A stretch of DNA of 13,186 bases from Rhodopirellula sp. (GTDB lineage Bacteria > Planctomycetota > Planctomycetia > Pirellulales > Pirellulaceae): positions 1 through 13,186 of the forward strand of contig PAUV01000027.1 in assembly GCA_002712845.1 (NCBI GenBank). Direction: 5' to 3'. The notes beneath the pieces were generated by a model. It did not search any database and was not told where the DNA came from. It saw only the letters and a program-made list of their open reading frames with translations. Position 1 is the stretch's first letter; each line of letters begins with the position of its first letter. A program made the position numbers and the translations under genes. Shown one piece after another: positions 1 through 6,144 of the stretch.

Positions 1-2
1 TT

Positions 3-905
3 GGACCACTTTGGACGCCCGAACTTGATCCGGTCATTTTGGTCACTCTTATCTACCATATCGTGGGCCTGACCATGTGCTGGGCACTGGGCTTGATTCG
101 CATGGATGGAAATCGCTTACCCGCAAATCTGACCTCTTTCGCGTTGGCAGTCACTGCACTGCCCATTTTGATTTATCCGACATTCATGGTCGTCACATGG
201 CAGATGGAAGTTCAGGCTGATTGGCGGCCAGACGGCAGGTATGTCGATGCGATGATTCGTGTGATCACGGCTCTTGTGGCAGCCACTGCCTTGGGCCGCT
301 ACTTGGCAAAAGGATTTTGTCCCACGGCGGATCCCAAGCTCGATCCGTTGGGAAAATCGACGGGCCGACTGATTGACCTGATCGTAATCCTTGCAATTCC
401 TGCACTGCTGGTGGGCTGGCAGGCATCGCCGGCAGTGATTGTCTTGGCGGCTGTACTGGCTTTCTGGATCCGTCCGATGATGCCCCGTCAATCAGATGCT
501 CTCGGTCGATTCGCCATTGCTATGCCAGTCGCTTTGACCTTCCAAATCGTATTCTGGCGACGGCTGGATTCTGCAGATACGACAATCGGTTTGCCGTTTC
601 CGTTGTGGCCATCCGAAAATTCATCTCCCGGCGTCATGTTGTTTTGGCTGTTCATGCTGGGAACGGTTCCGCTTTGGCTTCGAGAGTCGCCAACGGAAGC
701 CGATGCCGAAACAGAATTCGATGTTGAAGCTGAAGCCGATCTGAACACGGGTGATGTCGACCTTTCAGGTGACCGAGCGTTCGACGAAAATGTGTTAACG
801 CAGGAAGATTCCGATGAGTATCGAGAGTTGGGTGGTGCATCCGAATCTGCTTCGAAACTCACCGAACGGGAATGTGACACTGGTTCAGATGAGGATTCGA
901 TCTGA
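3..905 (+). CDS. Prepilin-peptidase-like (A24-type) membrane protein, 5'-truncated by window edge
   Basis: The frame is open from the left edge, so the N-terminus lies outside the window; a TTG at 39 is a possible but unnecessary start. The visible part has several hydrophobic helices (about nt 39-110, 140-205, 250-300, 370-470, 500-550, 625-675) followed by a very acidic, polar C-terminal tail of about 70 residues. Two stretches recall the A24 type IV prepilin peptidase family. One is LGLIRMDGNRLPANL (nt 87-131), which lines up with the first aspartate motif (xxIDxDxxxLPxxL). The other is LLVGWQAS (nt 405-428), which resembles the GWQA segment following the GxGD motif. The family's first catalytic Asp is Arg here (nt 99-101), and GxGD is replaced by a GRLID-like sequence (Asp at 375-377). 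It may therefore be a non-catalytic relative. Family assignment is by eye and moderate; that it is an integral membrane protein is more secure. Confidence 0.55.
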   Translation, partial: GPLWTPELDPVILVTLIYHIVGLTMCWALGLIRMDGNRLPANLTSFALAVTALPILIYPTFMVVTWQMEVQADWRPDGRYVDAMIRVITALVAATALGRYLAKGFCPTADPKLDPLGKSTGRLIDLIVILAIPALLVGWQASPAVIVLAAVLAFWIRPMMPRQSDALGRFAIAMPVALTFQIVFWRRLDSADTTIGLPFPLWPSENSSPGVMLFWLFMLGTVPLWLRESPTEADAETEFDVEAEADLNTGDVDLSGDRAFDENVLTQEDSDEYRELGGASESASKLTERECDTGSDEDSI

Positions 906-1013
906 TCAGAAAGAGGCTGAAAGTGATCTCATTGAGCTCTTGGATGATGTTCGCAGCGGAAGCAGTCGTTCACTTAAAGAGAGCTGTGAATGAGACGGAT
1001 TTGCCTAGCCGAT

Positions 1014-1038
1014 TTTACCGGTCAAGTTTACCGGTCAA
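1014..1038. repeat. 12-base direct repeat, two copies
   Basis: TTTACCGGTCAA occurs at 1014-1025 and again at 1027-1038, with one base between copies (13-base period). Each copy contains the palindrome ACCGGT. Both copies are exact. It could be slippage or unequal duplication in non-coding DNA, or a paired protein-binding site; nothing in the context decides between these. Confidence 0.7.
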
Positions 1039-1063
1039 ACATGCTGGTAATGTAATCTTACGC

Positions 1064-1079
1064 CGAAGCATCAGCTTCG
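1064..1079. other. Small inverted repeat (stem-loop)
   Basis: CGAAGC (1064-1069) and GCTTCG (1074-1079) are exact reverse complements around a four-base ATCA loop. No T-run follows on either strand, so it is not a standard intrinsic terminator, but it lies between converging genes and could protect or end transcripts. Confidence 0.4.
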
Positions 1080-1150
1080 CAGCCATGCATCAAATCTGCA
1101 CCTGGGGCACGCTGAGTGTTGAAATTCGACGAGTGAAGCCCTGAAGACAA

Positions 1151-1190
1151 GTGCATGGCGGGCAGCCCGAGTGCATGGCGGGCAGCCCGA
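1151..1190. repeat. Exact 20-base tandem duplication
   Basis: GTGCATGGCGGGCAGCCCGA is present at 1151-1170 and repeated without mismatch at 1171-1190. Each unit contains a short hairpin (CGGG, loop CAG or CTG, CCCG). It lies 26 bases beyond the stop of the leftward GNAT gene, in its 3' untranslated region. Perfect identity suggests a recent duplication or a unit kept uniform by slippage; copy number could vary between strains. Confidence 0.85.
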
Positions 1191-1215
1191 GGATGTGATG
1201 CGTTTGTGTGATTCT

Positions 1216-1722
1216 TTACGATTCCGATTCACCAATATCGGATTCGCGAACTTCCGTTGGTCGCGGTCGCAACTGGCAAAACAGGGCTTTTTTCTGGTCT
1301 GGCAGCGAGTAGTCAAATCCGCAGCTCTGCAGGAATCGTTCGGAGGAACTGATTGCGAGAATTTCCATCACATTAAGTTCATGGGCTCGAGCCACACAAG
1401 CTTCTACGAGTTGTCGCCCCACGCCGCTGCCTTGAAAGTCGGTATCCACTGCCAAGCATTGAAGTTCGGCAAGTTTGGGTCCATAGATTTCGATCGCCGA
1501 GAATCCGACCAGTTTTTGGGGCTGACCCTCGCACTCTTGAAGAGCAACAAAGCCATGTCGAGTTAGCTCGATGATTTCTGCTTCGGTTCTGGCCAGAAGC
1601 AGGCGTTGCATCACATAGGGTCGCATCAGGGCGTGGATGGCTTCAGCATCAACCGGCTGTGCTTGTCGCAGTTGTATGTTAACGCCCTGGTTGACCGGTG
1701 ACTCTGGATCCCGATTGCTCAA
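1216..1722 (-). CDS. GNAT-family N-acetyltransferase, N-acetylglutamate-synthase-like
   Basis: This encodes about 168 residues forming one GNAT domain, which moves an acetyl group from acetyl-CoA to an amine. The acetyl-CoA pyrophosphate loop is visible as QGSGVG near residues 97-102, after a beta strand LAELQCLAVD. The layout matches the acetyltransferase domain of ArgA-type N-acetylglutamate synthases: a LLLARTEAEI segment (compare LLPRS-x-EI) near 41-50, an ELQCLAV strand, and SERFLQSCGF near 127-136. A role in arginine biosynthesis by acetylating glutamate is plausible but not proven, and there is no amino-acid-kinase domain. I chose the TTG at 1722-1720, which overlaps the aroDE stop (TTGA) and leaves a short lead into the domain. 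A TTG at 1857 would add 45 residues, inside aroDE, that look nothing like the family. The pair is probably co-transcribed and translationally coupled. Confidence 0.78.
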   Translation of the reverse strand: MSNRDPESPVNQGVNIQLRQAQPVDAEAIHALMRPYVMQRLLLARTEAEIIELTRHGFVALQECEGQPQKLVGFSAIEIYGPKLAELQCLAVDTDFQGSGVGRQLVEACVARAHELNVMEILAISSSERFLQSCGFDYSLPDQKKALFCQLRPRPTEVRESDIGESES

Positions 1723-3209
1723 TTCAATTGCACCGGGTTGGTGGCCTGTTTGATGGTCTGCCGCATTATCTGAACAGGGGCATCGAGTCCCGTGAACAGT
1801 TTGTACTGGTAGGCAGCCTGTCTTACAAACATGTCGATGCCGGTAATGATTCGGCAATTCGCCCGCTTTGCATGTTTGATTAAGAGTGTGTTTTCCGGGT
1901 TGTACACGGTGTCAAATACTGCCAAGTACTGACTCATGGCAGAGGCATTGTAGGGTGATGAATCCATATCGGGATGCATGCCCACCGGGGTTCCATTGAT
2001 CAGCAAGTTGATTTTCGGTTCATGTCGTTGACCCCACTCAACCGTTCGGCAACCAATCTCTGCGGCTAGAATTTGCGCCCTCTCGTGCGTTCTTGAGCTG
2101 ATGATGACATCACAGTGTCGTTGTTTCAGTCCCCAGGCAATTGCTCGTGAGACTCCACCTGCGCCCAGTACCATAGCAGTGAGTCCCTGCATTGGTCTTT
2201 CCTGTGATTTGTCAATTTGGAAAACTTCTTCAATGCAATCCATTGCCGCGCGATAATCGGTGTTGTAGCCGAGGCAGTCTTTGTTCTGAAACACCATCGT
2301 GTTGACAGCGCCGATTCCCGTCGCACTCGATTCAGCTTGAGAACAAAATTCGATAGCGTCTTCCTTGTGAGGAATCGTGACGCTCAAGCCACTAATGTTC
2401 AGGTTGGGGCAGCTATCAACCAGATTGGATAAGTCGTTTTTGGGGACACGGAATGGAAAGTATCGTGCATTCAGTCCTTCTTCCGCGAACGCCTTGTTGT
2501 GAATCAGCGGGCTGTAACTGTGCGCAACCGGGTCAGCCACAACTCCGAAGAACTCGGTTTCCTCATTGATCGTGTTGTACTTGTACAGATCCCTCATCTC
2601 TTTCCAGTCGAGTTGTCCGGAGGCCATTTTCCGGCCTCCAGAGAATGTCGCGTAAGTGAAGGGTGAACCGAGTCGGTTTGCCAACAGGCGTGTGATCACG
2701 CCAATTTCACCCATGCAGATTCCGATGGTGGGGACCTTGGCATTTCGGACAAGCTCGATCATCCGCAGGTTGTCGGCGAAAGAATTCGCCATGGTTGCGA
2801 TTTTGACGATGTCTGCATCTTCATCCGCCATTGCAGCATGCAATTCTTCCAGATTATCAGGTGTTTCCGACATGTCGTGGAAACTAATGATCCGTTTGGT
2901 GTTGCCGTAGCGGGGGATCTGGGCGGCGATGTCAGCTTCGATGTCTACGTATTCGACCCCAGCGGCGATGGCACTTCGGAGCAGCATCAAACGTTCCTGC
3001 TCAGTCTTCATCCAGCGTCCACCGTCATCTCGTCGGCGAGCGGTCAAAACCACAGGGCAGGGGCGATTTTCGAGCAATCGGTTTAGACTGATGGCGCGAC
3101 CGATGTAATCGAGACGCAATTCAACCAGTTCCGCCCCTTGCTCAGCGAGGAACTTGTGTTCGGCAATCATCCGTTTGTGGCGGGCTCTACCGAGTGTTAC
3201 GCAAATCAT
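1719..3209 (-). CDS. aroDE: Bifunctional 3-dehydroquinate dehydratase / shikimate dehydrogenase
   Basis: This 496-residue fusion carries out two consecutive shikimate-pathway steps in the cytoplasm: dehydration of 3-dehydroquinate, then NADPH-dependent reduction of 3-dehydroshikimate to shikimate. Residues 1-215 form a type I dehydroquinase, with ELRLDY at 30-35, the catalytic His111 in SFHDMSETPD and the Schiff-base Lys136 in DIVKIATM. Residues 220-490 form the shikimate dehydrogenase. They show the substrate segment VADPVAHSYSPLIHNKAF (224-241), catalytic Lys282 in TIPHKED, Asp318 in GYNTDY, the nucleotide-binding loop GAGGVSRA (349-356) and NGTPVGMHP near 405-413. All key residues of both halves are present, so both should work. 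The ATG at 3209 starts exactly where the dehydroquinase domain should begin; no clear ribosome-binding sequence precedes it. Such AroD-AroE fusions are known from plants and from PVC-group bacteria. The GNAT gene follows with a four-base overlap. Confidence 0.95.
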   Translation of the reverse strand: MICVTLGRARHKRMIAEHKFLAEQGAELVELRLDYIGRAISLNRLLENRPCPVVLTARRRDDGGRWMKTEQERLMLLRSAIAAGVEYVDIEADIAAQIPRYGNTKRIISFHDMSETPDNLEELHAAMADEDADIVKIATMANSFADNLRMIELVRNAKVPTIGICMGEIGVITRLLANRLGSPFTYATFSGGRKMASGQLDWKEMRDLYKYNTINEETEFFGVVADPVAHSYSPLIHNKAFAEEGLNARYFPFRVPKNDLSNLVDSCPNLNISGLSVTIPHKEDAIEFCSQAESSATGIGAVNTMVFQNKDCLGYNTDYRAAMDCIEEVFQIDKSQERPMQGLTAMVLGAGGVSRAIAWGLKQRHCDVIISSRTHERAQILAAEIGCRTVEWGQRHEPKINLLINGTPVGMHPDMDSSPYNASAMSQYLAVFDTVYNPENTLLIKHAKRANCRIITGIDMFVRQAAYQYKLFTGLDAPVQIMRQTIKQATNPVQLN

Positions 3210-3293
3210 GGACTGTCAGAAACTATGGAGAGAAAAAGAAGGAACTTAAAGCGTGTTCGGCCAGGTTGAGGCCAATAATCATCACCCCGCCGG

Positions 3294-3320
3294 TGGACTC
3301 CGCGGTCAAGAGCCTATAAT
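3294..3320 (+). promoter_or_regulatory. Candidate promoter for the PQQ-propeller gene
   Basis: A perfect TATAAT lies at 3315-3320. Upstream, TGGACT at 3294-3299 matches the -35 consensus at four of six positions, with a slightly short 15-base spacer. Transcription would begin near 3327, giving a leader of about 127 bases before the ATG at 3454. The element lies between the divergent aroDE and PQQ genes. The -10 is strong; the -35 is tentative. Confidence 0.45.
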
Positions 3321-3342
3321 AGACCGGCAGTCATGAGGGAGC

Positions 3343-3378
3343 AGGGGTCTTTAAAGAGTAATCGGTTTTGAGGCCCCT
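3343..3378 (+). promoter_or_regulatory. Leader stem-loop upstream of the PQQ-propeller gene
   Basis: AGGGGTC (3343-3349) can pair with GGCCCCT (3372-3378; six Watson-Crick pairs and one G-U) across a 22-base loop. It falls in the predicted 5' leader, about 75 bases before the start codon. No T-run follows directly, so a terminator or attenuator is not supported. It does not resemble a riboswitch I recognise. It could be a structured leader or chance. Confidence 0.25.
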
Positions 3379-3453
3379 AGATTCCCAAGACACTTTGGTA
3401 TCCCCCCGTTTTTTCAGATGATTGAGTTGGAAACACCTCACGAAGAGTTCCGC

Positions 3454-4743
3454 ATGTTCGTTACAATCCCTAAAAACTGGCTGCTTACCCGGCCAAATGG
3501 CATCGCCGGCCTAATGTTGCCCCTCGCTTCTCTCGTTTTCTTGAACCCAACCATTGCCGGCAACTTGGCGGACACGGCTTCGGACACTACTCCCACTGCG
3601 GAAGTGCGGACCGCGACTCAGCCGAGCCAACTCAATTGGCCAACTGCTCGGGGGGATGCGCAGTCGACGGGGCACGCTGATCAGACGTTGCCAGAGAAAC
3701 TTCAGGTGAAATGGGAATACAAAGCTGACGAAGCAATCGAGACCACACCGGTAGTCGTTGGAAAGAGAGTCTTTGTTTCAGATGTGATGGGCAAGGTCTA
3801 CGCCATTGACCGTGACACGGGAAAGGAAATTTGGAAAGTCGATTTCGATACCGGCTTCCTCGCTTCACCCGCAGTTAAATCTGAAGAACTGCTGATCGGT
3901 GATATCGACGGAAATCTTTACAAGCTCAATGCGATCACTGGAAAAGAATTGTGGCGCAAGTCGACCGATGGTGAAATTCAAGGGTCAGTCGCGTTTTACG
4001 GTGAGAACGTTTTGGCTGCCAGTGGGGACGGCAAGCTGCATTGTTTTCGCCTCAAGGACGGTGAAAAAGTATGGACCTATGAGGCGAATGACCAAATCCG
4101 ATGCAGCCCGACCGTGGCTGGCGACCGAACTTTTCTGGGAGGCTGTGACGGTCAATTGCACGTTGTCGATCTCAAGACTGGCAAAGCCCTGGGGAAAACG
4201 TTTGAGTTGGGAGGCCCCACCGGGTCGACTCCTAGCGTCGTTGGTAGCAAAGCGTTTCTGCCCATCATGGATGGGGTCGTGCTGGCGTTCGATTGGAAAG
4301 CTCAAAAAGAACTCTGGCAGCACATGGACGAAGAGCGTCCACAGGAATACCGAAATAGTGCAGCTGTCACAGGTGATCTGGTCGTGTTGAGCAGTCAATT
4401 CAAACAGGTGGATGCGATTTCCACTGCAACGGGCAAGTTAAAGTGGAGGCATACACTTCGCCGTCGTGCCGATGCTTCACCGGTGATTGCCGGGAAAGAC
4501 GTTTGGATTGCCGCAACTGACGGAAGATTGATTCGACTTGAACTTCAGGATGGTACTGAGGAGAAATGGAGTTACGAGATCAGGGGCTCTTTCCTCGCTG
4601 GCCCTGCCATTGCTGGTCAAGAGCTCTTCATCGCTGATGATGATGGTGTTGTACGCTGTTTTGGGGCCGAAAAAAGCCCGAATAAGGTGGATGCCGCAGC
4701 AAGTTCCAAAATCAATCCCGCGGTTCCGTCCCAAGGGCTGTAG
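3454..4743 (+). CDS. Secreted PQQ-like beta-propeller repeat protein
   Basis: This encodes about 429 residues from the ATG at 3454. That start is chosen because an N-terminal signal sequence begins there (basic MFVTIPKNWLLTRPN, then a hydrophobic stretch ending LNPTIAG) and a purine-rich GAAGAG lies just upstream. The ATG at 3418 would put 12 charged residues before the signal. After a Thr/Ser-rich linker, WPTARGD (62-68) opens the propeller. Eight repeats can be read, each a strand ending in gD or similar followed by G-x-(L/V)-(Y/H)-x-(I/L/F)-x-x-x-(T)G-(K)-x-x-W, e.g. GKVYAIDRDTGKEIW and GNLYKLNAITGKELW. This is the BamB/quinoprotein-dehydrogenase-like fold, common in planctomycete exported proteins. 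The typical role is scaffolding or an unknown envelope function. No dedicated PQQ ligands or dehydrogenase partner are apparent, so I would not call it an enzyme. Confidence 0.88.
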   Translation: MFVTIPKNWLLTRPNGIAGLMLPLASLVFLNPTIAGNLADTASDTTPTAEVRTATQPSQLNWPTARGDAQSTGHADQTLPEKLQVKWEYKADEAIETTPVVVGKRVFVSDVMGKVYAIDRDTGKEIWKVDFDTGFLASPAVKSEELLIGDIDGNLYKLNAITGKELWRKSTDGEIQGSVAFYGENVLAASGDGKLHCFRLKDGEKVWTYEANDQIRCSPTVAGDRTFLGGCDGQLHVVDLKTGKALGKTFELGGPTGSTPSVVGSKAFLPIMDGVVLAFDWKAQKELWQHMDEERPQEYRNSAAVTGDLVVLSSQFKQVDAISTATGKLKWRHTLRRRADASPVIAGKDVWIAATDGRLIRLELQDGTEEKWSYEIRGSFLAGPAIAGQELFIADDDGVVRCFGAEKSPNKVDAAASSKINPAVPSQGL

Positions 4744-4783
4744 TAGTCTGCGGGGATACACTTAAAATGATGCAGGCAGCGAC

Positions 4784-4812
4784 CTGACAATTACCTCTAC
4801 CTCCCTTAAGAT
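4784..4812 (+). promoter_or_regulatory. Candidate promoter for the radical SAM / H-protein pair
   Basis: CTGACA (4784-4789, five of six consensus bases) and TAAGAT (4807-4812, four of six) are separated by the ideal 17 bases. Transcription would begin near 4819, only about six bases before the ATG at 4825. The mRNA would then be nearly leaderless, which fits the lack of any Shine-Dalgarno sequence there. It lies in the 81-base gap after the PQQ gene. Confidence 0.4.
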
Positions 4813-4824
4813 CGGCTTCTTTTC

Positions 4825-6144
4825 ATGGGTTCCGCTTCAAGCGATAAGAAAAAAACCGAAGTCGGCAGTTACTTCATCTCAAACTATCCACCGTACAGTC
4901 AGTGGAATCGTGAAGAGCTACCCGCTGTCCATGAGGCACTTGAAAGCCCGCCCAGCGAGCAAACTCCGCTGGGTCTCTACTTGCATATTCCGTTTTGTCG
5001 AAAACGCTGCAAGTTTTGTTATTTCAAAGTTTTCACTGACGTCAAAGCTGCTGAGGTGCAACGTTATGTTGATGCACTTTGCAATGAAATTTCTCTTGTA
5101 AGCCAATTGCCACTGATGGGCGATCGGCCGTTTCGTTTTGTTTATTTTGGGGGCGGAACGCCAAGTTTTCTGTCACCCAAGCAATTGACGAAACTTGCTG
5201 ATCGACTTCGGGAGCACATCACGTGGGACGGTGCTGAAGAGGTTACCTTTGAATGCGAACCCGGAACACTTAGCGAGACCAAAGTAAAAACGTTAAGAGA
5301 TGTCTTGGGTGTAACGCGAATAAGTTTGGGCGTCGAAAACTTTTCAGACAAGTTGCTGGAAGAAAATGGTCGCGCTCATTTGTCCAAGCAGGTTTTCAAT
5401 GCATGGGAATGGATTACAGCTGCTGACTTTCCGAACGTGAACATTGACTTGATTTCTGGAATGGTTGGTGAGACTTGGGATAATTGGAAAATGAACGTTG
5501 ACAAGACTCTGGAATTGTCTCCAGAGAGTGTCACGATTTATCAGATGGAATTACCATTCAACACCGTTTACAGCAAAGACATTCTCGGCAATCAGGTCGA
5601 GAGTCCCGTTGCTGATTGGGATACCAAGCGTGCTTGGGTGGAGTACGCGTTCGGTGAATTTGAAAAGGCTGGGTACAGCGTTAGCAGTGCGTACACTGTT
5701 GTTAAAGATCCTACGAAGGTGAATTTCAGCTACCGCGACAATCTGTGGAAGGGAGCGGATTTGTTGGCAACAGGCATTGCCAGTTTTGGACATGCCAATG
5801 GAGTTCATTACCAGAACCTTGCGGATCTTGAGAAATATCTCACAACCATCGAATCCGGGAAGCTTCCTCTGGGAAGGGGGTTTGTCCCAAGTTCGCACCA
5901 GCAACTCGTTCGTGAGATGATTTTGTTGCTGAAGCGTGGCTACTTGGACGTTGGTTACTTCCAAAACAAGTTTGGTGTGGATGTCAGGGAAAAATTTTCA
6001 GAACAATGGCAGGGCTATGTCACTGACGGTTACGTCAAACTGAATGGCGATGCCATTGAATTGACCCAAGCAGGATTACTGCGAGTGGATGGATTGTTGC
6101 CGCCGTTTTTCGAAGTTGAGTTCCAGGGAGTACGCTACACGTGA
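4825..6144 (+). CDS. HemN/HemW-like radical SAM protein
   Basis: The 439-residue protein has a radical SAM domain after an N-terminal lead of about 50 residues. LYLHIPFCRKRCKFCYF holds the CX3CX2C cluster motif (Cys58, Cys62, Cys65), which ligates a 4Fe-4S cluster and binds S-adenosylmethionine. The HemN-family landmarks follow: YFGGGTPSFL (107-116), FECEPGT (142-148), RISLGVENF (165-173, where HemW usually has GVQSF), NGRAHL (181-186) and NIDLISGMVGET (206-217). A HemN C-terminal-like domain follows, with LVREMILLLKRGYL. It differs from known members: HemN's fourth cysteine is absent, since Tyr-Phe follows Cys65, and the HemW haem-binding HNxxYW motif is replaced by YRDNLW. Oxygen-independent coproporphyrinogen oxidase activity is therefore doubtful. 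Some relatives of this superfamily branch are methyltransferases or haem-handling proteins. The stop overlaps the next gene's GTG, so the two products are probably made together. Confidence 0.85.
   Translation: MGSASSDKKKTEVGSYFISNYPPYSQWNREELPAVHEALESPPSEQTPLGLYLHIPFCRKRCKFCYFKVFTDVKAAEVQRYVDALCNEISLVSQLPLMGDRPFRFVYFGGGTPSFLSPKQLTKLADRLREHITWDGAEEVTFECEPGTLSETKVKTLRDVLGVTRISLGVENFSDKLLEENGRAHLSKQVFNAWEWITAADFPNVNIDLISGMVGETWDNWKMNVDKTLELSPESVTIYQMELPFNTVYSKDILGNQVESPVADWDTKRAWVEYAFGEFEKAGYSVSSAYTVVKDPTKVNFSYRDNLWKGADLLATGIASFGHANGVHYQNLADLEKYLTTIESGKLPLGRGFVPSSHQQLVREMILLLKRGYLDVGYFQNKFGVDVREKFSEQWQGYVTDGYVKLNGDAIELTQAGLLRVDGLLPPFFEVEFQGVRYT

Larger units (their letters stand above)
906..1215. 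other. Gene-free gap with short direct repeats
   Basis: This gap of about 310 bases separates the membrane-protein gene from the end of the leftward GNAT gene, so two transcription units converge here. I see no credible coding sequence: the open frame 923-1144 resembles no family and runs through the repeats. It holds a 12-base direct repeat, a 6-bp stem-loop and an exact 20-base tandem duplication, each listed separately. No T-rich intrinsic terminator is evident on either strand. Confidence 0.6.

Noticed and set aside
488..880. Minus-strand open frame of 130 codons
   Set aside because: It lies opposite the clearly membrane-protein-coding + strand, and its Ser/Arg-rich product is the usual antisense shadow.
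923..1144. Open frame of 73 codons after the prepilin-peptidase-like gene
   Set aside because: It starts at GTG without a ribosome-binding sequence, resembles no family, and runs through the 12-base direct repeat and the stem-loop; it looks like non-coding DNA.
1723..1857. Extended N-terminus of the GNAT protein from a TTG at 1857
   Set aside because: The extra 45 residues are encoded within the functional aroDE C-terminus in another frame and show Cys/His-rich shadow composition with no GNAT similarity.
3361..3417. C-run followed by T-run before the PQQ gene as a possible terminator
   Set aside because: CCCCCCGTTTTTT has no pairing G-rich arm next to it that would form a compact hairpin; the AGGGG arm is already better paired with GGCCCCT and lies too far away.
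4825..6144. Straight annotation as oxygen-independent coproporphyrinogen III oxidase (hemN) or haem chaperone (hemW)
   Set aside because: The signature residues of both are missing (fourth cysteine of HemN, HNxxYW of HemW), so only superfamily membership is supported.
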